The translations under genes were made by a program, and so were the position numbers. Below, piece by piece: positions 7,867 through 14,492 of a stretch of DNA of 15,969 nt; positions within the stretch are counted from its first letter, which is position 1, and each line of letters starts with the position of its first letter. The stretch is from the NCBI GenBank assembly GCA_017391185.1, contig JAFOZN010000153.1, forward strand, positions 1 through 15,969, in the 5' to 3' direction. This DNA comes from Alistipes sp. GTDB taxonomy: Bacteria; Bacteroidota; Bacteroidia; Bacteroidales; Rikenellaceae. Below the pieces are notes generated by a model, which did not search any database, was not told where the DNA came from, and worked only from the letters and a program-made list of their open reading frames with translations.

Positions 7867-8583
7867 TTAGATTTTATCGAAACCCTTGGTGAACTTAATC
7901 CAATAGTATTTCAATGGATTTTTATATTTGAGTTGCTTCCATGGGCGGCTCTGATGAGGACGATGCACCACAGGAAGATCAGCAAAGAGATAGTTCTTGA
8001 AGCCAAGATCGAGAGCCGAGTGCGAAATCTGCACATCGTACCAATGTTTGGTAGGATCTAAAGCATCGAAATCCATCTTACGTAGAAACTCTGGCTTAAG
8101 CAAAGAACAACAGAAACTGCAATGCTTCTTGACGGCATAGCACTTGCCCTCATTACCACGAGCATATTCGTATGGATAGTTTATCTTACCCTCATCATCC
8201 ACCGTAACCGATGCGGCAATGGCGCAATCTTCACGTTCCAAAGCACCATCGAATAACCCCTGCAATGTATCCTTTGCCACCACTACATCGCTCTCAACAA
8301 GCAGGAAGCCCGCATCCTGAGCGATAGCCTCACGGCGACAACGCTGCAAAACCAAGAGATAGTTGGGCGAAGGGTGATCCGTAAGATCCGATATATTGAC
8401 AAGCGTAAAGCCCAACTCCTTGGAATACTTCTCCAGCAACGCAGTGTTCTCCGCCGTAGAGAAGTCATTATAGATGGTGTAGGTGTAGGGGACTTTGATA
8501 TCGGAGCTAAGAATCGCCTTGATGGTCTCAAGAGTGGATTCTATCGAATCCTTTACTGGAGTTACAATATGTAATGACTTCAT
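7867..8583 (-). CDS. Glycosyltransferase family 2-like protein
   Basis: This is a GT-A-type glycosyltransferase-like protein of 238 residues. The N-terminal motif LHIVTPVKDSIESTLETI (4-21) is the standard GT2 nucleotide-binding start. TIYNDFST (36-43) matches the second strand (usually VDDGST). LVESDVVVA (95-103) is the metal-site strand with an ESD in place of DxD. Residues 148-159 carry an unusual Cys cluster (C148, C155, C158, C159). HRPHQSRPW at 207-215 may bind the diphosphate. It is the first gene of a three-gene minus-strand operon. I could not find a consensus TAnnTTTG promoter in the divergent space upstream. Substrate unknown. Confidence 0.82.
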   Translation of the reverse strand: MKSLHIVTPVKDSIESTLETIKAILSSDIKVPYTYTIYNDFSTAENTALLEKYSKELGFTLVNISDLTDHPSPNYLLVLQRCRREAIAQDAGFLLVESDVVVAKDTLQGLFDGALEREDCAIAASVTVDDEGKINYPYEYARGNEGKCYAVKKHCSFCCSLLKPEFLRKMDFDALDPTKHWYDVQISHSALDLGFKNYLFADLPVVHRPHQSRPWKQLKYKNPLKYYWIKFTKGFDKI

Positions 8584-8664
8584 AGTGGCTCGGCAATAAT
8601 GTAAATAAAACGGGTTGCATGGGCCAATAAAATCATGCGCCGATATATCTTCGCAGGGAATTTA

Positions 8665-8695
8665 TTGGTAATTAATATAAAATAAACTATCTTTG
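8665..8695 (+). promoter_or_regulatory. Bacteroidetes-type promoter of the glucosaminidase-hypothetical-DPP IV operon
   Basis: TTG at 8665-8667, a 20-bp spacer and TATCTTTG at 8688-8695 match the consensus. The ATG at 8717 follows 21 bp after the -7 element, so the leader is short. The in-frame TTG at 8693 falls inside the -7 element and is not a start. Confidence 0.75.
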
Positions 8696-8716
8696 TTTGA
8701 GCTAAATACAAAGGTA

Positions 8717-9727
8717 ATGAAAATTTTGAAAAACCCAATACTCGTAGTTATTTTCTCACTCTTTATAGGAGTGGTTTCGGCCCATGCACAGTCACGCCAG
8801 ACCAAAGAGGAGTATATACTTAAATACAAACACATAGCTATTGACCACATGGAGCGTTATGGTATCCCTGCCAGCATCACACTTGCTCAGGGAATACTTG
8901 AATCAGATAGTGGCAATAGCAACTTGGCACGTAAATCCAACAACCACTTCGGCATCAAATGCAAAAAGGGTTGGACTGGCGATCGCGTATATCATACGGA
9001 TGATGCCCCCGATGAGTGTTTCCGTAAATACGACAGCGTAGAGGAGTCATACCAAGACCATGCCGATTTTCTGGATCAGTCGCCTCGATACGATAGCCTC
9101 TTTGCATACTCTGCAACCGACTACCGCAGTTGGGCAAGAGGTCTGAAGGCTGCAGGCTACGCCACAGCACCTGACTATGCTCAACGACTCACCAAACTTA
9201 TCGAAGACAATAAGCTTTATCTTTTCGATGAAGAGGGTGGTGAGAAACTATACGCCGATCATCAGAAGGCCGAAAACAACATCACGCACGACTTTACGGC
9301 TCAGAGTAGTGTCGCTATTCCGACTGCAGTGGAGGGTAGAGTCGATCCCAACAACTATCGCGTAGCAGAGCGCACCTACAACGGATATAGCGTATATGTG
9401 AACAATAAGACACACTATGTGATTGCTCGCGAGGGTGACAGCTTCTCTCGCATTGCATCGACATTTGCCCTTACGGAGAAGACTTTGCGTAAATATAACG
9501 AGATCAACCCTAAGAGTACGGCAGACCCTATCGAGGGTGAGGTAATATACATCGAGCGCAAGCAGACTCGTTGGTTGGGTAATGTACGTAAGCACAAGGT
9601 TCGCCCAGGCGAGACGCTCATATCTATCTCTCAAGATTACGCTATACAAGTGAGTAAGCTCATGCGTATGAACAATCTTCGCAAGGATAGCCGTCTGCAA
9701 TTAGGACAAGACATCGTATTGAAATAA
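8717..9727 (+). CDS. Secreted glucosaminidase (GH73-type) with two LysM domains
   Basis: This is a peptidoglycan hydrolase predicted to cleave the glycan backbone in the periplasm, for growth, division or turnover. The protein has 336 residues. A signal peptide MKILKNPILVVIFSLFIGVV ends near SAHAQ (21-25). The glucosaminidase domain spans about 35-170. GILESDSGNSNLA (59-71) carries the catalytic Glu E62, and NNHFGIKC (75-82) and SVEESYQDHADFL (107-119) are family marks. After a linker come LysM 1 at about 231-281 (YVIAREGDSFSRIASTF) and LysM 2 at about 292-336 (HKVRPGETLISIS), which bind GlcNAc-containing glycan. The start ATG 8717 fits both the promoter and the signal peptide. It leads an operon with a 16-bp gap to the next gene. 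The target bond (glucosaminidase versus muramidase) cannot be fixed here. Confidence 0.93.
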   Translation: MKILKNPILVVIFSLFIGVVSAHAQSRQTKEEYILKYKHIAIDHMERYGIPASITLAQGILESDSGNSNLARKSNNHFGIKCKKGWTGDRVYHTDDAPDECFRKYDSVEESYQDHADFLDQSPRYDSLFAYSATDYRSWARGLKAAGYATAPDYAQRLTKLIEDNKLYLFDEEGGEKLYADHQKAENNITHDFTAQSSVAIPTAVEGRVDPNNYRVAERTYNGYSVYVNNKTHYVIAREGDSFSRIASTFALTEKTLRKYNEINPKSTADPIEGEVIYIERKQTRWLGNVRKHKVRPGETLISISQDYAIQVSKLMRMNNLRKDSRLQLGQDIVLK

Positions 9728-9743
9728 TCACAAACCTAAGAAT

Positions 9744-10430
9744 ATGGATAAATCTCCACTTCGCGAGAAAATTCTCGCAGCTATAATCAACAAATCTACG
9801 CTCAAGCAGCATATCTTCGACAATACCTTCTCGACATTCAACGAGCTAAAGGATGTATTATTTGAGATTGCTTCAGAGTTGGATGATGATCTGGATGGCA
9901 AGCTTGACAAGCGTGTCAGAATCGAGTATCGAGACCGTGGTAAGTTTGAGGCGCAATTGCAGATTGCAAGCGACCTGCTCATCTTCCGTATGCATACCGA
10001 CATCTTTGAGTTTGACAACGACCACGTTATTTGGCAAAATCCATACGTTCAGCAGGAGCGTGACAACTCATACTGTGGTGTGATTGATATATACAATTTC
10101 CTCTCTGACTCGTTCAAGTTCAACCGTTCAGCAGATGAGGGCTACTTGATTGGTCGCATATTTATCAACCGCGAGAAGAGTTTCTTCGTAGAGGGCAAAC
10201 GTCAGGATTTGGTACGTCCTGAGGATTTTGGCAAGGAGAAGATCACGCGCGAGGACATCATCGCCATCATGGAGTGCGCTATACATTACGCCATAAATTT
10301 CGATCCGCTGATGCCTCCATATGAGTTGAACAAACGCGCAACTGTAGATCAGTTCAACACCAAGATGGATAACTCGAAGTTCACCACAGGTAAACGCTTG
10401 GGTTACGAGTATAATGTAGATGATATTTAA
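9744..10430 (+). CDS. Conserved-looking hypothetical protein, 228 aa, function unknown
   Basis: I do not recognise a named domain. The protein has 228 residues, is cytoplasmic by its lack of a signal peptide, and has no membrane segment. A helical N-terminus (LREKILAAIINKSTLKQHIF, 6-25) leads to an acidic patch ELDDDLDGKLD (46-56). An alternating, probably beta-rich core follows (about 58-160), with RDRGKFEAQLQIASD, HTDIFEFD and YLIGRIFINREKSFFVEG segments. A helix at about 170-190 and a polar C-terminal tail complete it. It lies between a peptidoglycan hydrolase (16-bp gap) and DPP IV (7-bp gap to the chosen start), all on one strand behind one promoter, so it is probably co-expressed with two exported enzymes although itself not exported. 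Confidence 0.85.
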   Translation: MDKSPLREKILAAIINKSTLKQHIFDNTFSTFNELKDVLFEIASELDDDLDGKLDKRVRIEYRDRGKFEAQLQIASDLLIFRMHTDIFEFDNDHVIWQNPYVQQERDNSYCGVIDIYNFLSDSFKFNRSADEGYLIGRIFINREKSFFVEGKRQDLVRPEDFGKEKITREDIIAIMECAIHYAINFDPLMPPYELNKRATVDQFNTKMDNSKFTTGKRLGYEYNVDDI

Positions 10431-10437
10431 GAGAATT

Positions 10438-12552
10438 ATGATAAAGAAAATTTTAAACCTTTCGCTCACCCTTACGCTATGTGTTGTGGTGAGCAACATG
10501 GCCCTGGCTCAGAAGACATACGATGAGCTGAGCCAGATCACACGCCTCAATCGCGGTGTATATGGACTCCTGTCGATGCAGGATGGCGAGCATTATACGG
10601 TAAACAAGGGTGGAGCAATCCTACGCCACAGCTACCTCGATCCTGCAGTATGCGATACGCTTTACAAGGGATCATTCTCAAGCTATGAGTTTACCCCTGC
10701 CGAGGATATGATTATCTTGGGCAATAATTTCCGTTCGGTATATCGCCACTCATTCTATGCCGACTATGAGATCAAGCGCATGAGCGATAAGCAGACAGTA
10801 GCATCATTTAAGGAGATTCGCGACCTTTCACTCTCGCCCGATAGCAAGATGGCAGTATTTGCTAAGGATAACGATCTCTTCGTTGTGGAATTGGGCAAAG
10901 AGCCTAAGGCTATCACATCGGATGGCGAGTGGAACAAGATTATCAACGGTACTGCCGACTGGGTATATGAGGAGGAGTATGGTTTTACTAAGGCTTATGC
11001 CTTCTCGCCCGACTCAAAGCAGATTGCATACCTGCGTTTCGATGAGAGTCAGGTGCCTGAATTTGAGATGATGCGCTTCGATGGTACGCTCTACAACAAG
11101 CCCTATTCTTTCAAATACCCCAAGGCGGGTGACAAGAATTCAATTGTAGAGTTGTGGCTATATGATATTGCTTCTGAAGAGAAGCATAAGATAGATGTGG
11201 GCGCAGAGAAGGATCAATATATCCCATTCATTGAGTGGACTCCTGCTGGAGAGCTCTATTTCTTCCGCATAAATCGTAAGCAAAATCACTTCGAGGTGGT
11301 ACTTTGCCGCAAAGATGGCTCTCAGAAGGTTATCTATGACGAGCGTTCAGACCGTTACGTAGAGCGTCCTGCACTAAGCAATATCCGTTTCGTAGATGAG
11401 GATCGTTTCATTGCTCAGAACGAGACTGCAACAGGTTGGAATCACATCTATCTCTACTCTATCGAGAAGGGACTCATCCGTCCTCTGACCGAGGGAGAGT
11501 GGCAGGTGACAGAGGTGGTGGAGACTACCAAGGATAAGATCTATTATATCTCTACCGAGACCTCGCCTATCCGCCGTAACCTCTACTCTATCGACTATAA
11601 GGGCAAGCACAAGCAGCGTCTCACAGAGTTGGATGGCACATACTCTATCTCTCCAAGTAAGGGTATGAAATATTATATCTCGAACTTCTCTTCGGCTTCG
11701 GCTGCTCGCAAAGTTGAGATTCGCAACGGCAAGGGCGAGTTGATCCGCACGCTGGTTGAGAATAATGAGTTGGACGAGAAGCTCAAGAGTCTGCCTAAGA
11801 AGGAATTTTTCACATTCACCACCGAGCGTGGCGATAAACTCAACGCCTATATCATCAAGCCTTTGGATTTCGATCCAGAGAAGAAATACCCCGTATTACT
11901 CACTCAGTACTCAGGCCCCGGCTCACAGTCGGTGGCAGACTCATTCGGCATGGGTTGGGAGAATGTCTTGGTAGGAAATGGTTATATCGTGGCGTGCTGT
12001 GATGGTCGTGGAACAGGCTTCATGGGCGAGGATTTCAAGAAGCAGACTTATGGCAACTTGGGCGCTCTGGAGGTAGAAGATCAGATCTCGTTTGCCAAGT
12101 ATTTGGGCTCTCAGTCTTATGTAGATAAGGATCGTATCGGTATCTACGGTTGGTCATACGGTGGATTCATGGCATTGGGTTGTGCCTTGAAGGGTGATGG
12201 TTTGTTCAAGATGTCGATTGCTGTAGCTCCTGTAACATCTTGGCGTTACTACGACACCATCTATACCGAGATTTACAACGATCTGCCACAGGACAATCCT
12301 AAGGGATATGATGACAACTCCCCTATTAACTTTGCCAACCGCCTTAGCGACAGAACCAAGCTCTTGATCATGCACGGTACGGCAGATGATAATGTACACG
12401 TACAGAATACGATGGAGATGTGCCATGCGCTCAATCGCGCAGGTAAGCAGTATGATATGATGATATATCCCGATCAGAATCACTCGATGTATCCATCATA
12501 TGCTTGGAATATCCGTATCAAGATGATTGAATATACGCTCAATAATCTCTAA
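10438..12552 (+). CDS. Dipeptidyl peptidase IV (family S9B), secreted
   Basis: This serine exopeptidase removes X-Pro (or X-Ala) dipeptides from peptide N-termini in the periplasm or at the surface, feeding peptide catabolism. Starting at ATG 10438 it has 704 residues with a signal peptide ending near NMALAQ (20-25). The N-terminal beta-propeller (DPPIV_N) covers roughly 60-470, with DWVYEEEYGF at 174-183. Its E179-E180 match the human E205-E206 pair that anchors the substrate N-terminus. The alpha/beta-hydrolase domain follows to the end. S573 in GWSYGG, D650 in HGTADDNVH and H682 in DQNHS form the triad. The upstream ATG at 10420 overlaps the previous gene by 11 bp and would put extra residues before the signal peptide, so 10438 is preferred. 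Prolyl tripeptidyl peptidase is a close alternative. Confidence 0.95.
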   Translation: MIKKILNLSLTLTLCVVVSNMALAQKTYDELSQITRLNRGVYGLLSMQDGEHYTVNKGGAILRHSYLDPAVCDTLYKGSFSSYEFTPAEDMIILGNNFRSVYRHSFYADYEIKRMSDKQTVASFKEIRDLSLSPDSKMAVFAKDNDLFVVELGKEPKAITSDGEWNKIINGTADWVYEEEYGFTKAYAFSPDSKQIAYLRFDESQVPEFEMMRFDGTLYNKPYSFKYPKAGDKNSIVELWLYDIASEEKHKIDVGAEKDQYIPFIEWTPAGELYFFRINRKQNHFEVVLCRKDGSQKVIYDERSDRYVERPALSNIRFVDEDRFIAQNETATGWNHIYLYSIEKGLIRPLTEGEWQVTEVVETTKDKIYYISTETSPIRRNLYSIDYKGKHKQRLTELDGTYSISPSKGMKYYISNFSSASAARKVEIRNGKGELIRTLVENNELDEKLKSLPKKEFFTFTTERGDKLNAYIIKPLDFDPEKKYPVLLTQYSGPGSQSVADSFGMGWENVLVGNGYIVACCDGRGTGFMGEDFKKQTYGNLGALEVEDQISFAKYLGSQSYVDKDRIGIYGWSYGGFMALGCALKGDGLFKMSIAVAPVTSWRYYDTIYTEIYNDLPQDNPKGYDDNSPINFANRLSDRTKLLIMHGTADDNVHVQNTMEMCHALNRAGKQYDMMIYPDQNHSMYPSYAWNIRIKMIEYTLNNL

Positions 12553-12576
12553 GCATTATTGAATTATACTCAAATA

Positions 12577-12609
12577 AATGTTGCCCATGCTGAACGGCTG
12601 GGCAACATT
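12577..12609 (+). terminator. Intrinsic terminator after the DPP IV operon
   Basis: An 11-bp perfect stem (12577-12587 with 12599-12609, core GTTGCCCA/TGGGCAAC) has an 11-nt loop and is followed by TTTATTCTATAT. It lies 24 bp after the DPP IV stop. Confidence 0.88.
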
Positions 12610-12698
12610 TTTATTCTATATCTTCGGCTAAAGTCTATGGAGAATATATAATAAATCGAAATCGCATCACAAACAACCTACCCTCTTATAAAACACAT

Positions 12699-12734
12699 AA
12701 TGCCCCACAGTCCAAAATGGACTGTTAGGGCATT
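12699..12734 (-). terminator. Hairpin terminator after the zeta-family/small-ORF pair
   Basis: Arms 12699-12714 and 12718-12734 form a long stem (AATGCCC..ACAGTCCA with TGGACTGT..GGGCATT, small internal bulge) and a 3-nt loop. On the minus strand it is followed by ATGTGTTTTATA, on the plus strand by TTCTCTT, so it can act both ways. It lies 24 bp beyond the stop of the 57-aa ORF. Confidence 0.8.
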
Positions 12735-12757
12735 TTCTCTTATGATGCAATATCTTT

Positions 12758-12931
12758 TTATAAATCTTCAGCCGTGATATGCGTAACCTTACCGTCTCGC
12801 ATCACAACCAACTGACCATCCTCACGTTTAACCTTCTCCTTCAATCTCTCTTGAGTTAGAAGGATTCCAGCATCTATCTTCTCTTGCATCTGCTCAAGCT
12901 CCAATTCACTCATACTCTCTACATTTTGCAT
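12758..12931 (-). CDS. Small ORF (57 aa) overlapping the zeta-family gene; candidate antitoxin or partner
   Basis: This is a short ORF of 57 residues. It begins MQNVESMSELELEQMQ, is acidic and helical through about residue 36, and has a compact beta-like C-terminus QLVVMRDGKVTHITAEDL (40-57). It starts 13 bp inside the end of the zeta-family gene in another frame, the arrangement of a translationally coupled pair. The second Met (position 12913) would instead start 5 bp after that stop. A hairpin terminator follows directly. The size, charge pattern and coupling are those of a toxin partner, but the order (kinase first) is the reverse of classical epsilon-zeta and the ORF does not resemble epsilon. 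The function is inferred from context only. Confidence 0.65.
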   Translation of the reverse strand: MQNVESMSELELEQMQEKIDAGILLTQERLKEKVKREDGQLVVMRDGKVTHITAEDL

Positions 12932-13488
12932 ATCGTACGATATGATGATGAATCTACTACTTCTCTAATCTCGTCTCGCGTACCATAGGCCACCTTCATA
13001 ACGCCATCCACGGAACTATTATTGTATATTACCCAATAATCGCATATAGGCGTATAGAGTGACGTCAAGTAACGCAAACCTCGATAATACCTGCGTCTAA
13101 CAACCTCCGGTGGCACATTATGACCGCCCTCCTGCACTCGGCGAGCTACACGCTCAACCGCCTGATCAGGCGTAGGCAACCAAAAATAGAGCAACGAAAC
13201 AAAATAACCTCGCTCCTGCGCCATACGGATAAATCGTGTATAATAACGAGTCGCAAGTGTCGTCTCAAATGCAAAATCCACGCCATCATCCATCAAAGCA
13301 TCCATACGTTTACGCATCATGCGTCCCGCTTCGATAGAGGCCTTCGAGGGATTGAATGGCGAGAGACCTTTCGCAATCTCATCGGCATTGACAAACTCCG
13401 TACACTCCAACATCTCAGGTAACACGGCATAAGACGCAGTAGTCTTACCTGCACCGTTGCATCCTGCTATGATATAGAGTTTCGGCAT
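12919..13488 (-). CDS. Zeta-toxin-family P-loop kinase
   Basis: This is a P-loop kinase of the zeta toxin / UDP-N-acetylglucosamine kinase superfamily; characterised zeta toxins phosphorylate UDP-GlcNAc and block cell-wall synthesis. It has 189 residues, short compared with the 250-300 of classical zeta. Walker A is GCNGAGKTT (9-17, K15). FVNADEIAKGLSPFNP (32-47) carries the acidic substrate-site D36. FAFETTLAT (72-80) is a typical zeta motif. RVARRVQEGGHNVPPEVV (113-130), with a following Arg cluster, fits the lid that binds phosphates. ATG 13488 was chosen because Walker A begins right after it; a TTG at 13503 is the alternative. A consensus promoter lies directly upstream and a 57-aa ORF overlaps its end. 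Toxicity and substrate are unproven; related stand-alone kinases may be non-toxic. Confidence 0.9.
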   Translation of the reverse strand: MPKLYIIAGCNGAGKTTASYAVLPEMLECTEFVNADEIAKGLSPFNPSKASIEAGRMMRKRMDALMDDGVDFAFETTLATRYYTRFIRMAQERGYFVSLLYFWLPTPDQAVERVARRVQEGGHNVPPEVVRRRYYRGLRYLTSLYTPICDYWVIYNNSSVDGVMKVAYGTRDEIREVVDSSSYRTICKM

Positions 13489-13505
13489 ACTCGTTCTACG
13501 CAATA

Positions 13506-13522
13506 GTTAACGCAAAGTTAAC
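13506..13522. promoter_or_regulatory. Paired GTTAAC palindromes over the zeta promoter, candidate operator
   Basis: Two copies of the self-complementary hexamer GTTAAC lie at 13506-13511 and 13517-13522, exactly 11 bp (one helical turn) apart. They flank and overlap the -7 element (13513-13520) and the probable transcription start. The position suits an autoregulator or other repressor; which protein binds is unknown. Confidence 0.4.
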
Positions 13523-13543
13523 AAAATTCTTTGAATTTCCAAA
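13513..13543 (-). promoter_or_regulatory. Consensus Bacteroidetes promoter of the zeta-family gene
   Basis: Read on the minus strand, TTTG (reverse of 13540-13543), a 19-bp spacer and TAACTTTG (reverse of 13513-13520) match the consensus exactly. Transcription would start near 13506, giving a leader of about 18 nt before ATG 13488. Confidence 0.8.
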
Positions 13544-13693
13544 TTTACTCAAATGATTACCACTCGTATAAAATTACGAATCGGCACCAGAATAGCCTAT
13601 AGACGTGATTGCGAAGATGAATTTTATCTGAAACTTTTTTAATTAATAACTCAGCGACTACGGTTTTGCAAATGGGATACCTATTTGAGTAAA
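13544..13693. repeat. 150-bp segment bounded by an 11-bp perfect inverted repeat
   Basis: TTTACTCAAAT at 13544-13554 is matched by its exact reverse complement ATTTGAGTAAA at 13683-13693. The 128 bp between hold no convincing gene, only a small TCGTA/TACGA hairpin at 13564-13579. One arm abuts the -33 element of the zeta promoter; the other lies just beyond the pflA terminator. No clear target-site duplication is visible. Confidence 0.4.
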
Positions 13694-13711
13694 ACATATA
13701 TATATAATAAA

Positions 13712-13740
13712 GGTGGCTTCGCTGATTTAGCAAAGCCACC
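13712..13740 (-). terminator. Intrinsic terminator after pflA
   Basis: On the minus strand GGTGGCTTTGCT (reverse of 13729-13740) pairs with AGCGAAGCCACC (reverse of 13712-13723) over 12 bp with one T-G wobble and a 5-nt loop, followed by TTTATTATATA. It lies 25 bp beyond the pflA stop. Confidence 0.85.
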
Positions 13741-13765
13741 CATATCTTTCAATATGATTTCCAAT

Positions 13766-14491
13766 TTAATTGGTCACAACATTGTCAAAATACTCACTCA
13801 GCAACTCATTTGCACGAGCAATCTGCTCTGGAGTATTCTCCTTGATGTGGGAGAGCTTATACTCCCAACCCATAGCCTCGTACTTATGCACGCCGAGAGT
13901 ATGATATGGCAAGAGCTCCACACGCTGAATCATCTTATATCCACCCAACGTCTGACCCAAAAGACGGATATCCTCCTCGGCATCGCTCACCCCTGGCACA
14001 AGCACATATCTAAGCCAGAAAGGTTTACCGTGCTCCTCCAACCATGCTGCCGTGCGCAGAGTCTGAGCATTGGATCTGCCAGTCAAGGCCTCATGCTTAG
14101 GGCAGGAAGCCTGCTTTACATCGAGCAACACCAAATCTACCTCCTGCAAAAGTTCCTCCACAGCAGGATTCCATACGCCACCGTTGGAATCCAAACAGAC
14201 ATGTATGCCATGGAACTTTAGCTCCTTGACGATAGGCAAGAGCTCCTTAGCCTGGAATGTAGGCTCACCGCCCGAAAAGGTCACACCACCCTTCTTACCG
14301 AAGAATGGACGCTGATCAGTTGCCATGCGGATAATCTCCTGTGGATCGGTCAGCTTACCCTCGCCAGCCGCGATAGTATCTGGATTGGCACAATAGAGGC
14401 ATTTGAAGTTACATCCTTGTAGGAAAATGACGAGCCTGAGTCCAGGCCCGTCATAAGTTCCCATAGATTCGTATGAATGTACTCTAATCAT
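13766..14491 (-). CDS. pflA: Pyruvate formate-lyase activating enzyme
   Basis: This radical SAM enzyme uses a [4Fe-4S] cluster and S-adenosylmethionine to abstract hydrogen from the PflB glycine, producing the active glycyl radical under anaerobic conditions. It has 241 residues, the normal length. SYESMGTYDGPGLR (6-19) is the usual start. The cluster motif CX3CX2C is C27, C31, C34 (GCNFKCLYC), and FSGGEP lies at 72-77 for SAM binding. RYVLVPG (161-167) and ELLPYHTLG (192-200) are PflA hallmarks. ATG 14491 was chosen because it matches the family N-terminus and lies 1 bp after the pflB stop. An in-frame ATG at 14542 would overlap pflB by 50 bp and add an unrelated extension. Translation is probably coupled to pflB. 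Confidence 0.95.
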   Translation of the reverse strand: MIRVHSYESMGTYDGPGLRLVIFLQGCNFKCLYCANPDTIAAGEGKLTDPQEIIRMATDQRPFFGKKGGVTFSGGEPTFQAKELLPIVKELKFHGIHVCLDSNGGVWNPAVEELLQEVDLVLLDVKQASCPKHEALTGRSNAQTLRTAAWLEEHGKPFWLRYVLVPGVSDAEEDIRLLGQTLGGYKMIQRVELLPYHTLGVHKYEAMGWEYKLSHIKENTPEQIARANELLSEYFDNVVTN

Positions 14492-14492
14492 A

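Noticed and set aside
9248..9700. 150-aa minus-strand ORF within the LysM region of the glucosaminidase
   Set aside because: Shadow of two clear LysM domains on the plus strand.
13544..13693. Invertible promoter switch controlling the zeta gene
   Set aside because: The zeta -33 and -7 elements lie outside the inverted repeats and no second promoter is seen within; kept only as a repeat of unknown meaning.
13557..13739. 60-aa minus-strand ORF between pflA and the zeta gene
   Set aside because: It runs through the pflA terminator stem, has no promoter and has AT-rich composition unlike the genes around it.
13685..14221. 178-aa plus-strand ORF across the pflA terminator and pflA
   Set aside because: Antisense to strongly conserved pflA codons and begins within the terminator region; no domain seen.
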